Assembly: GCF_026914185.1 (NCBI RefSeq)
Contig: NC_070564.1
Span: forward strand, 248,001-312,000
Source: Puccinia triticina
Taxonomy: Eukaryota; Basidiomycota; Pucciniomycetes; Pucciniales; Pucciniaceae
DNA: 64,000 nt
Reading direction: 5' to 3'
Position numbers and translations under genes: made by a program. Numbering within the stretch: the first letter of the stretch is position 1; every line of letters starts with the position of its first letter. A model generated the notes under the pieces. The model was not told the DNA's origin. It did no database searches and saw only the letters and a list, made by a program, of their open reading frames with translations. Below, in pieces: positions 22,000 through 33,795 of this stretch.

Positions 22000-22976
22000 T
22001 GTGGTGATATCACTCAAACCCATGCATAGTTTTTTATAAGTAGAAAATCCCTCATTATTATAGCAGAATCAGAATCTACAGGTTAAGTTATCCAGGGGCC
22101 CATCTTTATTACATATGCCTAGCTATATTATTTCTCTTATTTTGCTCTTTTATTCATTATCTGCTACATGGCTACATATCACAAAAACAGTCACAGACCA
22201 ATCATTTCACAAGATATTCCCTCTTATTTATTATACAAAAGCATCTTCATACATAATACAGATAAATACATAACCAAGAAGGCTAAAATCACTCCTAGAT
22301 AAATAACCCCATCAGCATCTAGCATAATTAGTACTATTACATCATCCAGTCTAGTCACCCCAACTCAAGAGTACATAGTTTAGCTTGAAGAATATTCTAG
22401 TGAAACCCCAGCCAGTTGTAGTAGTCAAATTACCCCAACTAAATGTCCTTCCCCAGTACAGAATAACCCCAGACACAAACCCCAACCAGTTGTACAGGGA
22501 AGGCATTGCCCCACTATTTCCCTTGATTATTATTTACCCCAATGTACTAGATCATTCATAAAGATTAAACTCATCAGTTGTTGTTTCCTTTCTCCTCATG
22601 CTTGCATTATAATAGTAAATGATACATACTAGCATTCATCACCTTTATCCTTGAGGAATATCATCAGAGTCAGATAACCATCATTGAAACCAGAACAGAT
22701 TATCTTAGTGAAAAATTGACAGAAAACCAGATAGATTGTTGAATCCTAAACCATTCTCCATTCTCAAACCCTCATTCTCCCCTCCTTGCAGTTTTGTCCT
22801 TGTAATTAGACACCAGTAATAGTTCTCACTAGAATAGAAGTCAGCCACAAATTTATTTTATTCTTGGTGAACCCTTTCTCCCAGAGTTATTCCAGGAGGG
22901 CAGTATTACCAAAACCCAAGTATATTATCATACTTATCCCCTCCAAGCTCCTTTCACCCATTTGAGAGGTTCCAAA
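22000..22976 (+). mobile_element. solo LTR (977 bp)
   Basis: It starts TGTGGTGATATCACTC and ends GAGGTTCCAAA. The 4-bp duplication is GCGG (21996-21999 and 22977-22980). It is the intact relative of the inverted LTR at 61528-63437 and shows the empty sites of the insertions found there. Confidence 0.85.
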
Positions 22977-24895
22977 GCGGGGAATTTTTTAAAACCAATC
23001 TACCATATGAGTTTCTGCATATTTTGTTTTCTCTAATTTTCATTTATGCAATGGCCAAAGCTGTTTCCATCTTTCTAGTTGTTTTTCTCATTCTCAACTT
23101 CTGGTTGAGCTGCAATCAGGTTTGAACATCATTAATTTCAGAGTCTGTACAGTGCAAAATGTGGAATACACAATGAAGCAGGCACAAGTCAGTCACAAAA
23201 AAGGACTTCAAGGGGCAGCCAAGGCCCCAAAAAGGATGCAATATATGTAGAAAGAAACCCCATGATGTTGTGCATATTTTGTCATTTTTCTAATTCTCTA
23301 CTACCCCAGGGTCAACATAGTGCATAAGTTCCTCCTTTGGAGGGTCCCTATGAGATGGCATCCCCCTCAACTCACACTACAAGAAAAACTCTAGAAACTG
23401 ATAGCAGTTGAAATGTGGCATACATGTAACTGTCATTGTAACTCCACATAATTACATCATGCCCTTTCCTGCATGGTTTTCAAAGTTGAAATGCATGCAT
23501 GCATAAATGTGTAAATCATAAATTTATAAAACTTCTTTGGCTGGGAAAGCCAAAGATTACAGTTGTGCATGGCATAGACCAACACTGCCCTGCCCGCAAA
23601 ATGTACAGTTCACACACGCGGCCTACCCCCGGGGGCCAAAAAACTCTTGCACTTATTTTTAGTACATTTTTGGACTTGCAGAGGTGAGTAGATTTCAGAA
23701 TTGTATGCACTAAGAATTTGGGCCATCGGTTCTTGTGTTGATTTTGTTTGCAATGCATGTATACGGACCAGCAGGCCTGAAGTCATACTTAAATCCATAC
23801 CTTTAGGCTTACATAACATATAATCTCAATCATTTACTGCTTAGAGCTCTGTATTTAACCTTCTGCATATCTCCTGAGGCTATTTGCATCATTATATGAA
23901 AAAATTGCAACCATTCTAGAGCCGCAGAAGGCCATAATTTCCTGATTTTTCCCTTTTTTTTGGCTCAAACTTTTGGACCTCCCCAAAAGGCAGTGCCAGT
24001 CTCTGCCGTGCGCAACTGTACTTAGGCCCTGTTTGGAACCAAAATAACGGGTGAAATAATCTGTAACATTTTGATTACTAGAGGCCAAGGCGGCTTCGCC
24101 GCTGCACTCCCATGGGATATAGTGTTGGAGCCAATTGCAAATTATGGTACCACAAATAGGTTTGGGTTTTTCAAAATTAAGGAATTAAAACTGGCTACAG
24201 ATTCAAAGAGATACCCGTGGAGAGAGCATGAATTATGAGGCCAATGGACATGTTACCATTTATATCTTTTGGATACCAAACATATGCATATAGAAGCCAA
24301 TCAGCAGTAAATTGATTCACAGCTTTGTACAATGCATTCTCTCCAGAAGCTTGATTTTGATTTTTGAGACCAGTTATCATTCCAGCCATTTATCCAAACC
24401 TGGAAAAACTGAAAATGTGTATGGTATATCAAATTTCTCACAAAAAAGGTGCAATTTTCATTACAGCTGAGGAGGTATTTATGTAAGAGGAAGAAAATTA
24501 TGAGAAACTGTCATTCTTATTAACACCAAACATCTCCACAAAATGATATGGTGTGAATGTGAATGCTAATTACAGATGAAAGATAGATAGAGATAAGAAA
24601 GGAACACTGTAGAAAATTTTGGTGGGGTCTGGGCCTCCACAACACAGTTGGCAAGGGCCATTCATAGGCGTGAGGATGGAACTGTTTCTGTGAAAAATGA
24701 TACAGGTATGTCTATGGTTTAGGCAAACACATCCCTTTACCCTAAACGCACTCAGGACATGCCTTGAAGTCCTGGAGCTGCACACTTTTGCCAAGGAGCA
24801 AATCCTTAGAAATGAAAGAAAAAAATGTTTTGGGGAGTTTTTATGATGGCAGAGATGTTGAAAGGAAAAGCTTCATGTCCCAGGGAACCTTGTAA
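22977..24895. other. gene-poor repeat-derived stretch
   Basis: No credible gene. A single CACTA-type end (CACTACAAGAAAAACTCTAG) lies at about 23383. It resembles the ends at 29911 and 46694, but no partner was found. A TCCTCCTTTGGAGGGTCCCT module at 23332 belongs to the MULE-like repeat family. Confidence 0.4.
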
Positions 24896-26250
24896 ACGCT
24901 GAGGTTCTGCTACCTATCGCGGTTGATGTTTGTCCGGAGCTGCTTGAAGAGGGTCCAGAAGGTCTTTCTGTCCAGCTCCTGGTCATATTTGTGCACAAAT
25001 ATTTCATTGAAATGGCTTTTCCTGGAAAAAGTGAGTGTTGGTGAGGGCCCAGGCGCAGATCCTCCTGTAGGAGGCCAGGCCAAGCGACGCGCCCGCGCTG
25101 AAAAATTTTCCGTTCGCCCAGAACAACCCAATCCTCCGCCAGCAACAGCTTTGTATAGAAGTATGGTCAGTGATGCTGGAATCACAGTGGTCAAGATTTT
25201 TGGGGGAAAAAGAAAGACTGACTGATATCCAACTGGGGAATTTGCCAGCGGTGATCAAATTGCGGACGGTCTTGTGGCGACAATTGAGCCTGCTGACATT
25301 GGTTCTTGTGCCGTCGATATTGTGTCCAATGAGGAAGTTTTTGATGAGCTCGAAGGCGGTGCAGGCGTAGCCGACGAAGCCACTGGCAGGGCCAGACAGG
25401 GCCAAGTGGAGGACGCAGGAGTGCGCCATATCTGTCGGCCCGCCGTCAAATCAAACCTACTTCTCCCGCGTCTTCCGCTGCCGTCAGTCTGTTGGTCTTG
25501 CTTGGCATGGAGACTTCTGTCGAAGCCGGCAATGAAGTGTTTCAGGCAACGACACAAGTCCGGCGTACGTGGTCAAGAACATCCGGCACGCGACCAGCTC
25601 CATCATCGGCATGAAGAGTGACATATATCATCAAGCTACAGCCCTTTGGCGAGGGATCATAACGGCTATGAACTTCTCCGGGCATCCAGGTTTGTACAGG
25701 CCTGAAATGGGCCTAAGAAACAGAGAGAAGTGAGTTTCCATGCGCAGGTCTCATCACTTGGGACCCCGGCCACAACGGGTGGACGGCTTCCTGGGAGAGG
25801 TTCAGAAACCTCTATTTTGTCTGCTTAGGTGCAGGGCCCTGGCATACAAGCTGAGGTGTTCATGGCGATGGTCGTCCTCATGGTGCTGACAACATATTTT
25901 GATCCAAGGGTCCTATTGCGAATGCCAAGGGTGGAAACGCGGCCGCAAAAGCGAGACATGGAACACCATTGTGTATAAAAGGAAGGGCTTGATGAACATA
26001 AATACCCCCAGGGCGTCCTCTGCCGCTGCACTTCCAGCGGACGGTTTGTCCTCGCCCCCCTCCGCTGTTGCACGTGCGCAGTCTGAGGGGCTGAAGAGTG
26101 GGCCCCCCACAGGTCTGCAGCCTTAGCTGCGGGCCGGGGGCCTTCACGTCCATCACTTTTAACCCGTGCGCTTGACGCGGGCTGGGTGGTGAGCCTGGGG
26201 GCACAGCTTTGCTGATGTTGGAAGGCTGGTAGAGATTTACTTGTCAATAA
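24896..26250. other. GC-rich coding-like patch, unresolved
   Basis: Composition is clearly richer in GC than the surroundings. Minus-strand frames of 94-141 aa overlap here without one long frame. They include FNEIFVHKYDQELDRKTF followed by LFKQLRTNINRD at about 25020-24910, and DMAHSCVLHLALSGPASGF near 25420. This looks like a decayed minus-strand gene with several frameshifts. I do not recognise the family. Confidence 0.35.
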
Positions 26251-26507
26251 AATCTGATTTTTCTTATGTAAAATCCCCCTTTTTTTGTATCCTGGTTTTT
26301 GTAGTGGGAAAACCCCACCTGTTTTTTTTTTTTTTTGGACTTTTGTTGATGGGGAAACCCATGATGTTTTTTTTTTCTCATTTTGTATAATTGTAAGGGG
26401 GAACCCTTGATATTATTTTTTTTGATTTTGGAAAAACTGTGTCTTTAATAAACTTGGATGATATAAATACATAAACAATACATGATGTAATCCAATTCAA
26501 AGAGCAC
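26251..26507. other. T-rich spacer
   Basis: Poly-T runs alternate with GGGGAAACCC-type motifs. No gene is seen. Confidence 0.4.
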
Positions 26508-27673
26508 TGAATGGAATCACTGATTGGTTATGATCAGCAGTGTGCACAGCTACTGATCCAGGATCAGTACTGATCATTACACTGCCCTGATGATTTCCAA
26601 TGTTGATCCTCATGAGGATCTGCTTCCCTTGAGTGCTTCCAGTTCCCCCCTGGTCCTGAAGCGCCTCCAAGTGCCTCATGTTCCCTCCTGCTCTTTTCCC
26701 CTCTATATAAACACACCCCCCAGGACTGTTTATCCCTCAGAATATTATTACAGCAAAGTTTAACCCATACTATAGTTAAACAGTGCTTTCATTCTCACCC
26801 ATCATTCAATTCAGGAATACCTTGAACTCTTGATTACCCTTACCTTTCAGTAGGTAAAACCATGAACCCAAGTTGAGTTATTCCTTGCATGCCTATTAAC
26901 ACCCTGTGTTGATCTGGATGCGCCTTAATTGAGCAAGCCTCTCAGTCAAGATTACTGATAGAGTGAAACCTTCTACAGGTCTTACCACAAACTCATTGGC
27001 CCATCCTTGGCATCTTACACCATCATCTTGATAGTAACAACCCTCTCAGACACGGTTAGTTACATATAGGCTGACATATAATATCCCTAGATTACTTCTT
27101 CCTGAAACACTTCCTGAAACTCCTAACTCCTCCTATCTTAGATCATAGAATATTCTACCCCTGTTATGTCTCACATATCCCCTCCTCCAACTAGGAAGAT
27201 TGCACCACAGCCCCCAGAAGATGGCATCATCCCCACCCACTATTAAACCATCATGTGACTCCTTGACCCACAAATCTGACCACATGGCTGTTTCATCCTA
27301 TAGACGTAGAATGTTCTATGCTTCCCTTCAGGTTATCCTTGTTTCCTTGTGGCTCCTCTTTCTTGTGTATATAAACTGGGTTGTTTTCCTCTTCATTTGT
27401 TCCCCATCACATCCTGTCAAAGCAATTCAGATCACTGGTCACTTATCATTAGCCTTGCTTATGCCAATAAATCAGATTGGACAAGCTTGATATCTGTGTA
27501 AAAAATATTAGATTAGTAGAAAAGTAACCCTCAAGACATACCTCAAGAATCCTCTATAGCCACACCTTTCCATAAGAGTCCACACTCTTATATATTTTTC
27601 TTGTTCCCAGAGAGGCAGCCCCTTAAAGCACCATTCCCTCTCCAGCTCTATTCATCCCAAGAGTAGTTCCACA
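26508..27673 (+). mobile_element. probable solo LTR (about 1.17 kb)
   Basis: The right end GTAGTTCCACA is the same as in the LTR at 20721-21683 and is followed by GCGC. The left border is inferred from GCAC before TGAATGGAATCACTG, a possible decayed GCGC. A TATA box (26704-26711, TATATAAA) followed by a C-rich stretch supports an LTR. The left border is uncertain. Confidence 0.45.
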
Positions 27674-27678
27674 GCGCC

Positions 27679-28080
27679 CCTTTGGATGACGAGCTGATTG
27701 TTTACTTGGAGGGTAAGTATAATTTACCCACTTCTGAAGCGGGCAAGTGCTTGAAACGGTGGAAGGTGAATTTTATTTCAATCTCCGCTTCAAAGTTAAG
27801 TTGTGAATGGTTTCTGATGATTATTCCACTCTAGGACCACTGCCGCAAGTTCCCAATATTGGCCCTCTTGGCCCGGGACTACCTTTCTTGCTTGGCAACC
27901 TCTGCAAGTGTTGAGAGGTGTTTCTTGGCTGCAGCTGATACATGTCGTGGTAATTGAGGCAGTCTGGCAGCCAAACAAATTGAGCAATGTGGGAGCTCAC
28001 ACCAATGGTTGGTCCAGGGAGGGATGGTTCATTTGAGACGTCTCAAAATATCATTACCCAGGCCACCACAGAGAAGGCTC
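27679..28080 (+). pseudogene. hAT-C transposase, C-terminal fragment
   Basis: The first exon reads PLDDELIVYLEGKYNLPTS and continues to a Trp-Lys end at 27765. A GT-AG intron of 69 bp follows (27766-27834). The second exon gives DHCRKFPILALLARDYLS and then SASVERCFLAAADTC, the hAT dimerisation domain. An in-frame TGA (27955-27957) sits where Arg of the NRGSLAAK motif is expected, so CGA has probably become TGA. The intron position equals that of hAT-B at 44167. The upstream part of the gene is missing or displaced by the LTR. Confidence 0.8.
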
Positions 28081-29275
28081 ACAAGGAAAAAAAATAGACT
28101 TGGTGCACTAACTCAACCTTTCTTTATGTTTTGCTGGTACTTTTTCTATTTTATTGTCATAACAGCTCAAACTTACGATGCACTTGTTGTAAGACCCAAG
28201 AATATACATGAGAAGTAGTAGCCAAGAGTGGCTAGGGATAAGATGAGTGCCCAAGAGTGGTTTAGATTGCGATGATAGGTTTTATAACATGTTTTAAAAA
28301 AATTCCACTGATACAGTATCAATACTGTATCAGTATTGCACCAAATCCACAAAAGATCAATACAAGATATCAGATCTTCAATACATAGGGGGGTTCACAA
28401 TTGAAATTTGTAAAACTTTAGGACCCATTTTAACCTGTTTATCAACATATTTTCGAGAAGTTGATAAATTGCACTGATTGATCAGTCACACCTTTTTCTG
28501 GACATCTTGCCCCAATTTTAAAGTTATGTCCATAAAGGCCTTAAATCAACCTCCAAAGTTTTATAAAATTCAATCGTGAACCCCCCTAATATGTTTTTAT
28601 TGTATCAAATGAGTAAATACAATACAGCTTTCTGAGTAATGCTGTATTGATTTTCAAATATGATACGCAGTATTGACCAATACAGGTATTTTATTGGATT
28701 TTTTCACTGTTGCCTACAGGGTCTACAAGCTGCCCTGGTTCCAAATATGAAATCAGATTCTCACTAGCTGTACTCCAAGATCATGTACTGGAGAATGGTG
28801 GCTCTGGGGCAAGCTTAACAAAGCCTCTCCAAGGAGGCGCAAAGCATCTCCAAAGGAGAGGCTTACCTCTAAAGTCACACCATTGGCCCTACAGACTCGA
28901 GAATTTCTGGCAAAAAAACACATATTTTCTTTTCAAAATGTTTTTAAAAATGTAGTTTTTTGTTTAAAAAAAATCTGAGTACTAGACAGACTTGTGGCCT
29001 GCAATCTCAGCTTCCATTTCACAGTTTTTTACCTAGCTGACACGCATAATTACTAGCCCACTCCACCTGCTGTGAAGTGGTTCTGGAGTGGTAATCCAGC
29101 GGTTTTTGGGCTCAAAATTTGAAATTCCCTGAGCCCGCGCGGGCTCAAAGGTGGGGATTGGGTACAGAAATTCACCATGTCACAACATTTACAGGACGTT
29201 TCTTACCAGGGGGATGGATACGGGGAAGTTTGAAGTGGGGAAAAATAAGCTAAGAAGCTGGTGATTGTAATGGTG
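28081..29275. other. AT-rich spacer with a small MITE
   Basis: Apart from the element at 28388-28586, it holds CAATAC/GTATTG motifs on both strands near 28310-28370 and 28610-28690. They may be subterminal repeats of hAT-C. No gene is seen. Confidence 0.3.
28388..28586. mobile_element. small MITE with TA target duplication
   Basis: The 199-bp element has inverted ends GGGGGGTTCACAATTGAA and, on the other side, TTCAATCGTGAACCCCCC, flanked by TA on both sides. TA duplication suggests the Tc1/mariner group. Confidence 0.65.
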
Positions 29276-29282
29276 CTAAAGG

Positions 29283-29500
29283 CAACGCTGAAACCGCTGC
29301 GCTAAATGTAGTTGCAGCGGCCAGTAGCGCATTGGCCGGCCGCTACGCTGCGTGGTATTTGAAGCGGCAGTTTGATGCGCTACCGCTGTTTCTGGATTGG
29401 TGTATTGAGTGTGACGATGCGCTACCGCCCCAATGCACAATACATATCCTGTTACATGATGTTGTAGCGGGAATGGGCTTTTCCCAGGAGGCCCCAAATC
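29283..29500. repeat. left subterminal GCGCTA repeats of hAT-B
   Basis: TGCGCTAAAT, TAGCGCATTG, GATGCGCTACCGC (twice) and TGTAGCGGG are spread over about 200 bp. Similar motifs lie at the right end. They are likely transposase-binding sites by analogy with other hAT elements. Confidence 0.6.
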
Positions 29501-29910
29501 CCCCCGGCCCCAGTAGTTGACCATACTTGAAGTTTTACAAGTCCAATCACTACCAAGATGGATGAATTTGTGATGTTGTATATTGATCAATTTATATTGA
29601 TCAATTTTTTTTATTCCTCTTGATACCTTTGTCTGTGTTCCATGTCTCCTTCATACTCTTCTATAATCTCTCTCCTTTCCCCTGTGTTAGCTTTGAGCCT
29701 CATGTATATTTTCTTTTATTTTCCTGATAACATTCATAAATTTCTACGTACACGATTCAATCCTTCATGAAAAAAAGACATTGCAAGTTTTGGGTAGGAT
29801 TAATCCAGGAAGGCTGAGGGGTCTCAAATTTTTTTTTTTTTTTTTTACTTCAACAATTGATGTTATCAGAATTCTCCAAATCTACTTTTTTTCAAAAAAG
29901 GAAAAACATT

Positions 29911-30888
29911 CACTGAAAGGAAAACTCTAGAAACTGCTTGCAGTTGAGATGCAGCAAGCTTCAATCAAGCTTCAGCTCAAGCTGGAGTCAAGCACCCAAA
30001 TTCCGTGCTGGTGCACCTTGAGTGTGTACCTTGTTCAGCATCTCAATCTTGAACATGCTGGAGTGCTCAATGCTCATGCAGTAGGCTGAGGCAAATGAGC
30101 ATCCCCCGGAGCACCCTTTCATTTTCTTTTATTAAACACTCCATGCACCATTGAATCCAGCCAGAATAAAATAAAAAGGGTATGTACACATGAAAGGGAT
30201 ATGTACAGATAAAGAAATATGTACACATGAAAGGGGAATGTGAGGAGGTTTATTAACACATAAAAGGGATATGTGCACATGATGAAAGGGGTATGTATGC
30301 ATGAAAGGGGTATTTATGCATGAAAGGGGTATGTGCAGTGAGGGGTATTTGCACATGAAAGGGATATTACAACATCAGAGGGGTATGTAAACCTGAATGG
30401 TAAAAGGGGTACTAAAAGGGACCTAAAAAACTCAAAGGGGGCATATAAACATGAAAGGGTCATGACCAAATGATGAATGGGGTATGTACACATTGTGAAA
30501 GGGATACATGCACATGAAAGGGATACACACACATGAAAGGTGTATGTGCACATAAAGGGCTATGTACACCTTATGAACGGGGTGAATGCATACAAAAGGG
30601 ATCTTTGCACATGAAAGGGGTATGTGCACATGAAAGGGGTATGTGCACATGAAAGGGTTATGTGCACATGAAAGGGGTATGTGCACATGAAAGGGGTATG
30701 TGCACATGAAAGGGGTATGTGCACAGGTATCAACTGATTTACTTAGTTTTTTGTACCTTAGACTCACTCTTGCATAAATTAGACAATGTGCATGGAATCA
30801 CCCAGTGCTTGATTCTTGCATGAGGCACAGCTTGCCTTGAGCTCTTGAATCTCAACTGCAAGCAGCTTCTAGAGTTTTTCTTGCAGTG
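29911..30888. mobile_element. CACTG-ended MITE nested in the fold-back (978 bp)
   Basis: The ends are CACTGAAAGGAAAACTCTAG and the inverse CTAGAGTTTTTCTTGCAGTG. The 3-bp duplication is ATT (29908-29910 and 30889-30891). The inner part is a minisatellite. The ends resemble the orphan ends at 23383 and 46694 and the small MITE at 59395. Confidence 0.85.
30170..30725. repeat. about 18-21-bp minisatellite, CATGAAAGGGGTATGTGCA
   Basis: More than 20 units occur. They are nearly perfect at 30605-30725 and degenerate towards the left. The long minus-strand frames across it are repeat translations, not genes. Confidence 0.9.
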
Positions 30889-31159
30889 ATTGACCCCTGA
30901 CCGCTCTAATGATATCATCCTGCATACATTGTTAGTTGGTTGGTTGAACTTCCTGAAGATATTTCACATCATACTTGAAGTGCTACATGCATAGAAGGCC
31001 TTTTTGAAATTATTTTACCATGGTTTAGCATATTTTTCTCAGGTTCTTTTTTTATCTACTTTTGTTATCAATCACAGATTAATGAGGAATATTTCAACAT
31101 AAAATTTCATTGGAGAATTTTTCTGCATATAAAACCCAGAAATATTGTGTTTTGGGTCA

Positions 31160-32100
31160 CATCCATTATGCAGCAGCTACAATCTTATCCGTTGCCAAAT
31201 ATCACTACTTTGGTAGTTTCTTGGTCTTTCTACCACTATATCTCATCCCAGCGTGGGAATTCTTCCAAGATATTGTAACCAAAATGTTGACAAGACCCCA
31301 AAATTTCATTATGTACCTTTACTGACCACAAAATCCCCCAAATGCAGCAACTACAGTATGATCAGTTTCCAAATATCACTACTTTGGTAGTTTCTTGGTG
31401 TTTCTGCCACTGTATCTCATCCCAGCGTGGGAATCCTCTTTCCAGATGGTGACAATAGTGTTTACAAGCCCCCAAAGATTCATTACGTACCTTTGCTGAC
31501 CACACAACCCCCAAATGTAGTAGCTACAGTCTGATCAGTTCCCAAATATCACTACTTTGGTAGTTTCTTTGTGTTTCTGCCACTATATCTCATCCCAGCG
31601 TGGAAATACTTCTCCAAGATGGTGACCAAAATTTTTACAAGCGCCCAAAGTTTCATTTTGTAGCTTGACTGACCACAAAACCTCCAAATGTAGCAGCTAC
31701 AGTCTGATCAGTTCCCAAATATCACTACTTTGGTAGTTTCTTGGTGTTTCTGCCACTATATCTCATCCCAGCATGGGAATCCTTCTGCCAGACGGTGACC
31801 AAAATGTCGAAAAGCCCTCAAAGTGTCATTATGTACCTTTACTGACCACAAAACCCCCAAATGTAGCAGCTACAGTCTGATCAGTTTCCAAATATCACTA
31901 ATTTGGTAGTTTCTTTTTCCGCCACAATATCTCATTGCAGATTGGGAATTCTTCTGCCATATGATTACTAAAATGTTAACAAGCGCCCAGACCACAAAAC
32001 CCCCAAATGTAGAAGCTACAGTCTCATCAGTTCCCAAATATCACTACTTTGGTAGTTTCTTGGTGTTTCTGCCACTATATCTCATCCCAGGGTCATTAAA
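31160..32100 (+). repeat. 173-bp tandem repeat, six copies, with two inverted copies after it
   Basis: The word CTACAGTCTGATCAG or a variant occurs at 31177, 31351, 31524, 31697, 31870 and 32026. The spacing is 173-174 bp except for the shortened last step. Inverted copies lie at about 32165-32250 and 32335-32425. Confidence 0.9.
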
Positions 32101-32752
32101 AGTACATGATGATTCTTTGGGGGCTTGTCAAAAATTTGGCAACCATATCGCAGAAGGATTCCCACGCTGGGATGACATATAGTGGCAGAAACACCAAGAA
32201 ACTACCAACGGAGTGATATTTGGAACTGATCAGAATGTAGCCTCTGCATTTGGGGGTTTTGTCGTCATTAAAGGTACATAATTAATCTTTGGGGGCCTCC
32301 CAATATTTTTTTTAACCATATGGCAGAATTATTCCCATGCTGGGATGAGATATAGTGGCAGAAACACCAAGAAACTACCAAAGTAGTGATATTTGGGAAC
32401 TGATCAGACTGTAGCTGCTGCATAATGGATGTGACCCCAAACACAATATTTCTGGGTTTGCTACGCAGAACAATTTTCCAATGAAATTTTATGTGGAAAT
32501 ATTCCTCATTAATCTGTGGTTGACAACAAAAGTAGATAAAAAAAAGAACCTGAGAAAAATATGCCAAACCATGGTAAACTAATTTCAAAAAGGCAATCTA
32601 TGCATGTAGCACTTCAAGTATGATGTGCAATATATTCAGGAAGTTCAACCAACCAAATGAACAATGTGTGCAGGATGGTATCATGAGAGAGGTCAGGGGT
32701 CAATGTTTTTCCTTTTTTGAAAAAAAGTAGATTTGGAGACTTCTCATAACAT

Positions 32753-33393
32753 CAACAGTGCAAGAGCTACGCTACTCAAAGCGGCAGCGTAGCGAAAGCG
32801 TAGCGGTTTTAGCCTTGCGTTGCTCAGCTTTTTGTAGCGGGCTTGGCGCTTCGCTATTCGCTACATTTTTTATGGGGAAAAAAATAAAGAAAATAGCGCG
32901 CTTTTTTTAGCGGAGAGTAGCGGCAATTTGCTACGCTTCTCGCTATAGTAGCGTAAAAAACGCTACTGTAGCGATTTTGTTGCGCTACCGTAGCACCATT
33001 CAACCATCAATACTGACCATCATAAAATGATGGAGGATTGATGTTTGTGTACTATTTCTGGCATTTTCCACCAGAAGGCAGACATGCCCGCTACTCTTTT
33101 GGCACAAAAGCAACCCGGTTCGCTACGCTTTTAGCGCTAAAAAGCGCTATTAGCGCCAAAAAGCGCCAAAAAGCGTCAATTTTTCCGCTGCGCTATACTG
33201 TAGCGAAGCAGCAAAAAAAAGCGCTTTGCTACGCACAGGCCAAAACTGCAGTAGCGGTTCTGGCGCTTTGCTACCGCTCAAAGTAGCAATTTTTTGCTAG
33301 CGCTAACGCTACTCTGGATTCAGAGTAGCGTGTTTCCGCTTCGCTACGCAAAAGCGCCGCTTTTTGTAGCAAAGCGTAGCTCTTGCAGTGTTG
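32753..33393. mobile_element. GCGC-rich element nested in the fold-back, 7-bp TSD
   Basis: The ends are CAACAGTGCAAGAGCTACGC and, read inwards from the right, CAACACTGCAAGAGCTACGC. The duplication is ATAACAT (32746-32752 and 33394-33400). The other arm of the fold-back shows the empty site. The interior is full of TAGCGCT-type motifs on both strands. It is probably a non-autonomous relative of hAT-B. Confidence 0.8.
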
Positions 33394-33654
33394 ATAACAT
33401 CAATTGTCGAAGTAAAAAAAAAAGAAAAAAATATTGATCCCTCTCAGCCACTCTGGATTAATCCTAAAACTTGCAATGTCTTTTTTTCATGAAGAAGTGA
33501 ATGGTGTATGTAGAAATTTATGAATGTTATCAGACAAAAAAGGAAGATTCCTGTGGCTTGAAGCAAATACAGGGGGAAGGAGAGAGATTATAGAAGAGTA
33601 TTAAGGAGACATGGAACACAGACAAAGGTATCAAGATGAATAAAAAAAAATTGA

Positions 33655-33765
33655 TCAATATAAATTGATCAATATACGCTATATTGATCAATATACGCTA
33701 TATTGATCAATATAAATTGATCAATATACGCTATATTGATCAATATAAATTGATCAATATACAAC
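33655..33765. repeat. TTGATCAATATACGCTATA tandem tract
   Basis: TATTGATCAATAT units alternate with ACGCTA and AAAT spacers. The matching site in the other arm (about 29580-29610) has only two units, so the tract expanded in one arm only. Confidence 0.8.
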
Positions 33766-33795
33766 ATCGCAATTTCATCCATCTTGGTAGTGAAT

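Larger units (their letters stand above)
29548..33792. mobile_element. 4.2 kb CACTA fold-back element
   Basis: The ends are CACTACCAAGATGGATGAA and its inverse, with the 3-bp duplication AAT (29545-29547 and 33793-33795). The arms remain inverted copies of each other for well over 1 kb, once two nested elements (29911-30888 and 32753-33393) are taken out. The middle is a 173-bp tandem array. No transposase is encoded. It lies in the 5' part of hAT-B. Confidence 0.85.

Noticed and set aside
22000..22976. The LTRs at 20721 and 22000 as a pair flanking one element
   Set aside because: Their starts differ (TGTGGTGCTCC against TGTGGTGATATC), each has its own GCGG duplication, and the 316 bp between them has no retroelement content.
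30132..30767. Long minus-strand frames with HVHIPLSC / FMCTYPF repeats
   Set aside because: They are translations of the 18-21-bp minisatellite inside a MITE.
31160..32100. Regular repeats that could be mistaken for a CRISPR array
   Set aside because: The units are 173 bp, contiguous and without unique spacers, inside a eukaryotic CACTA element.
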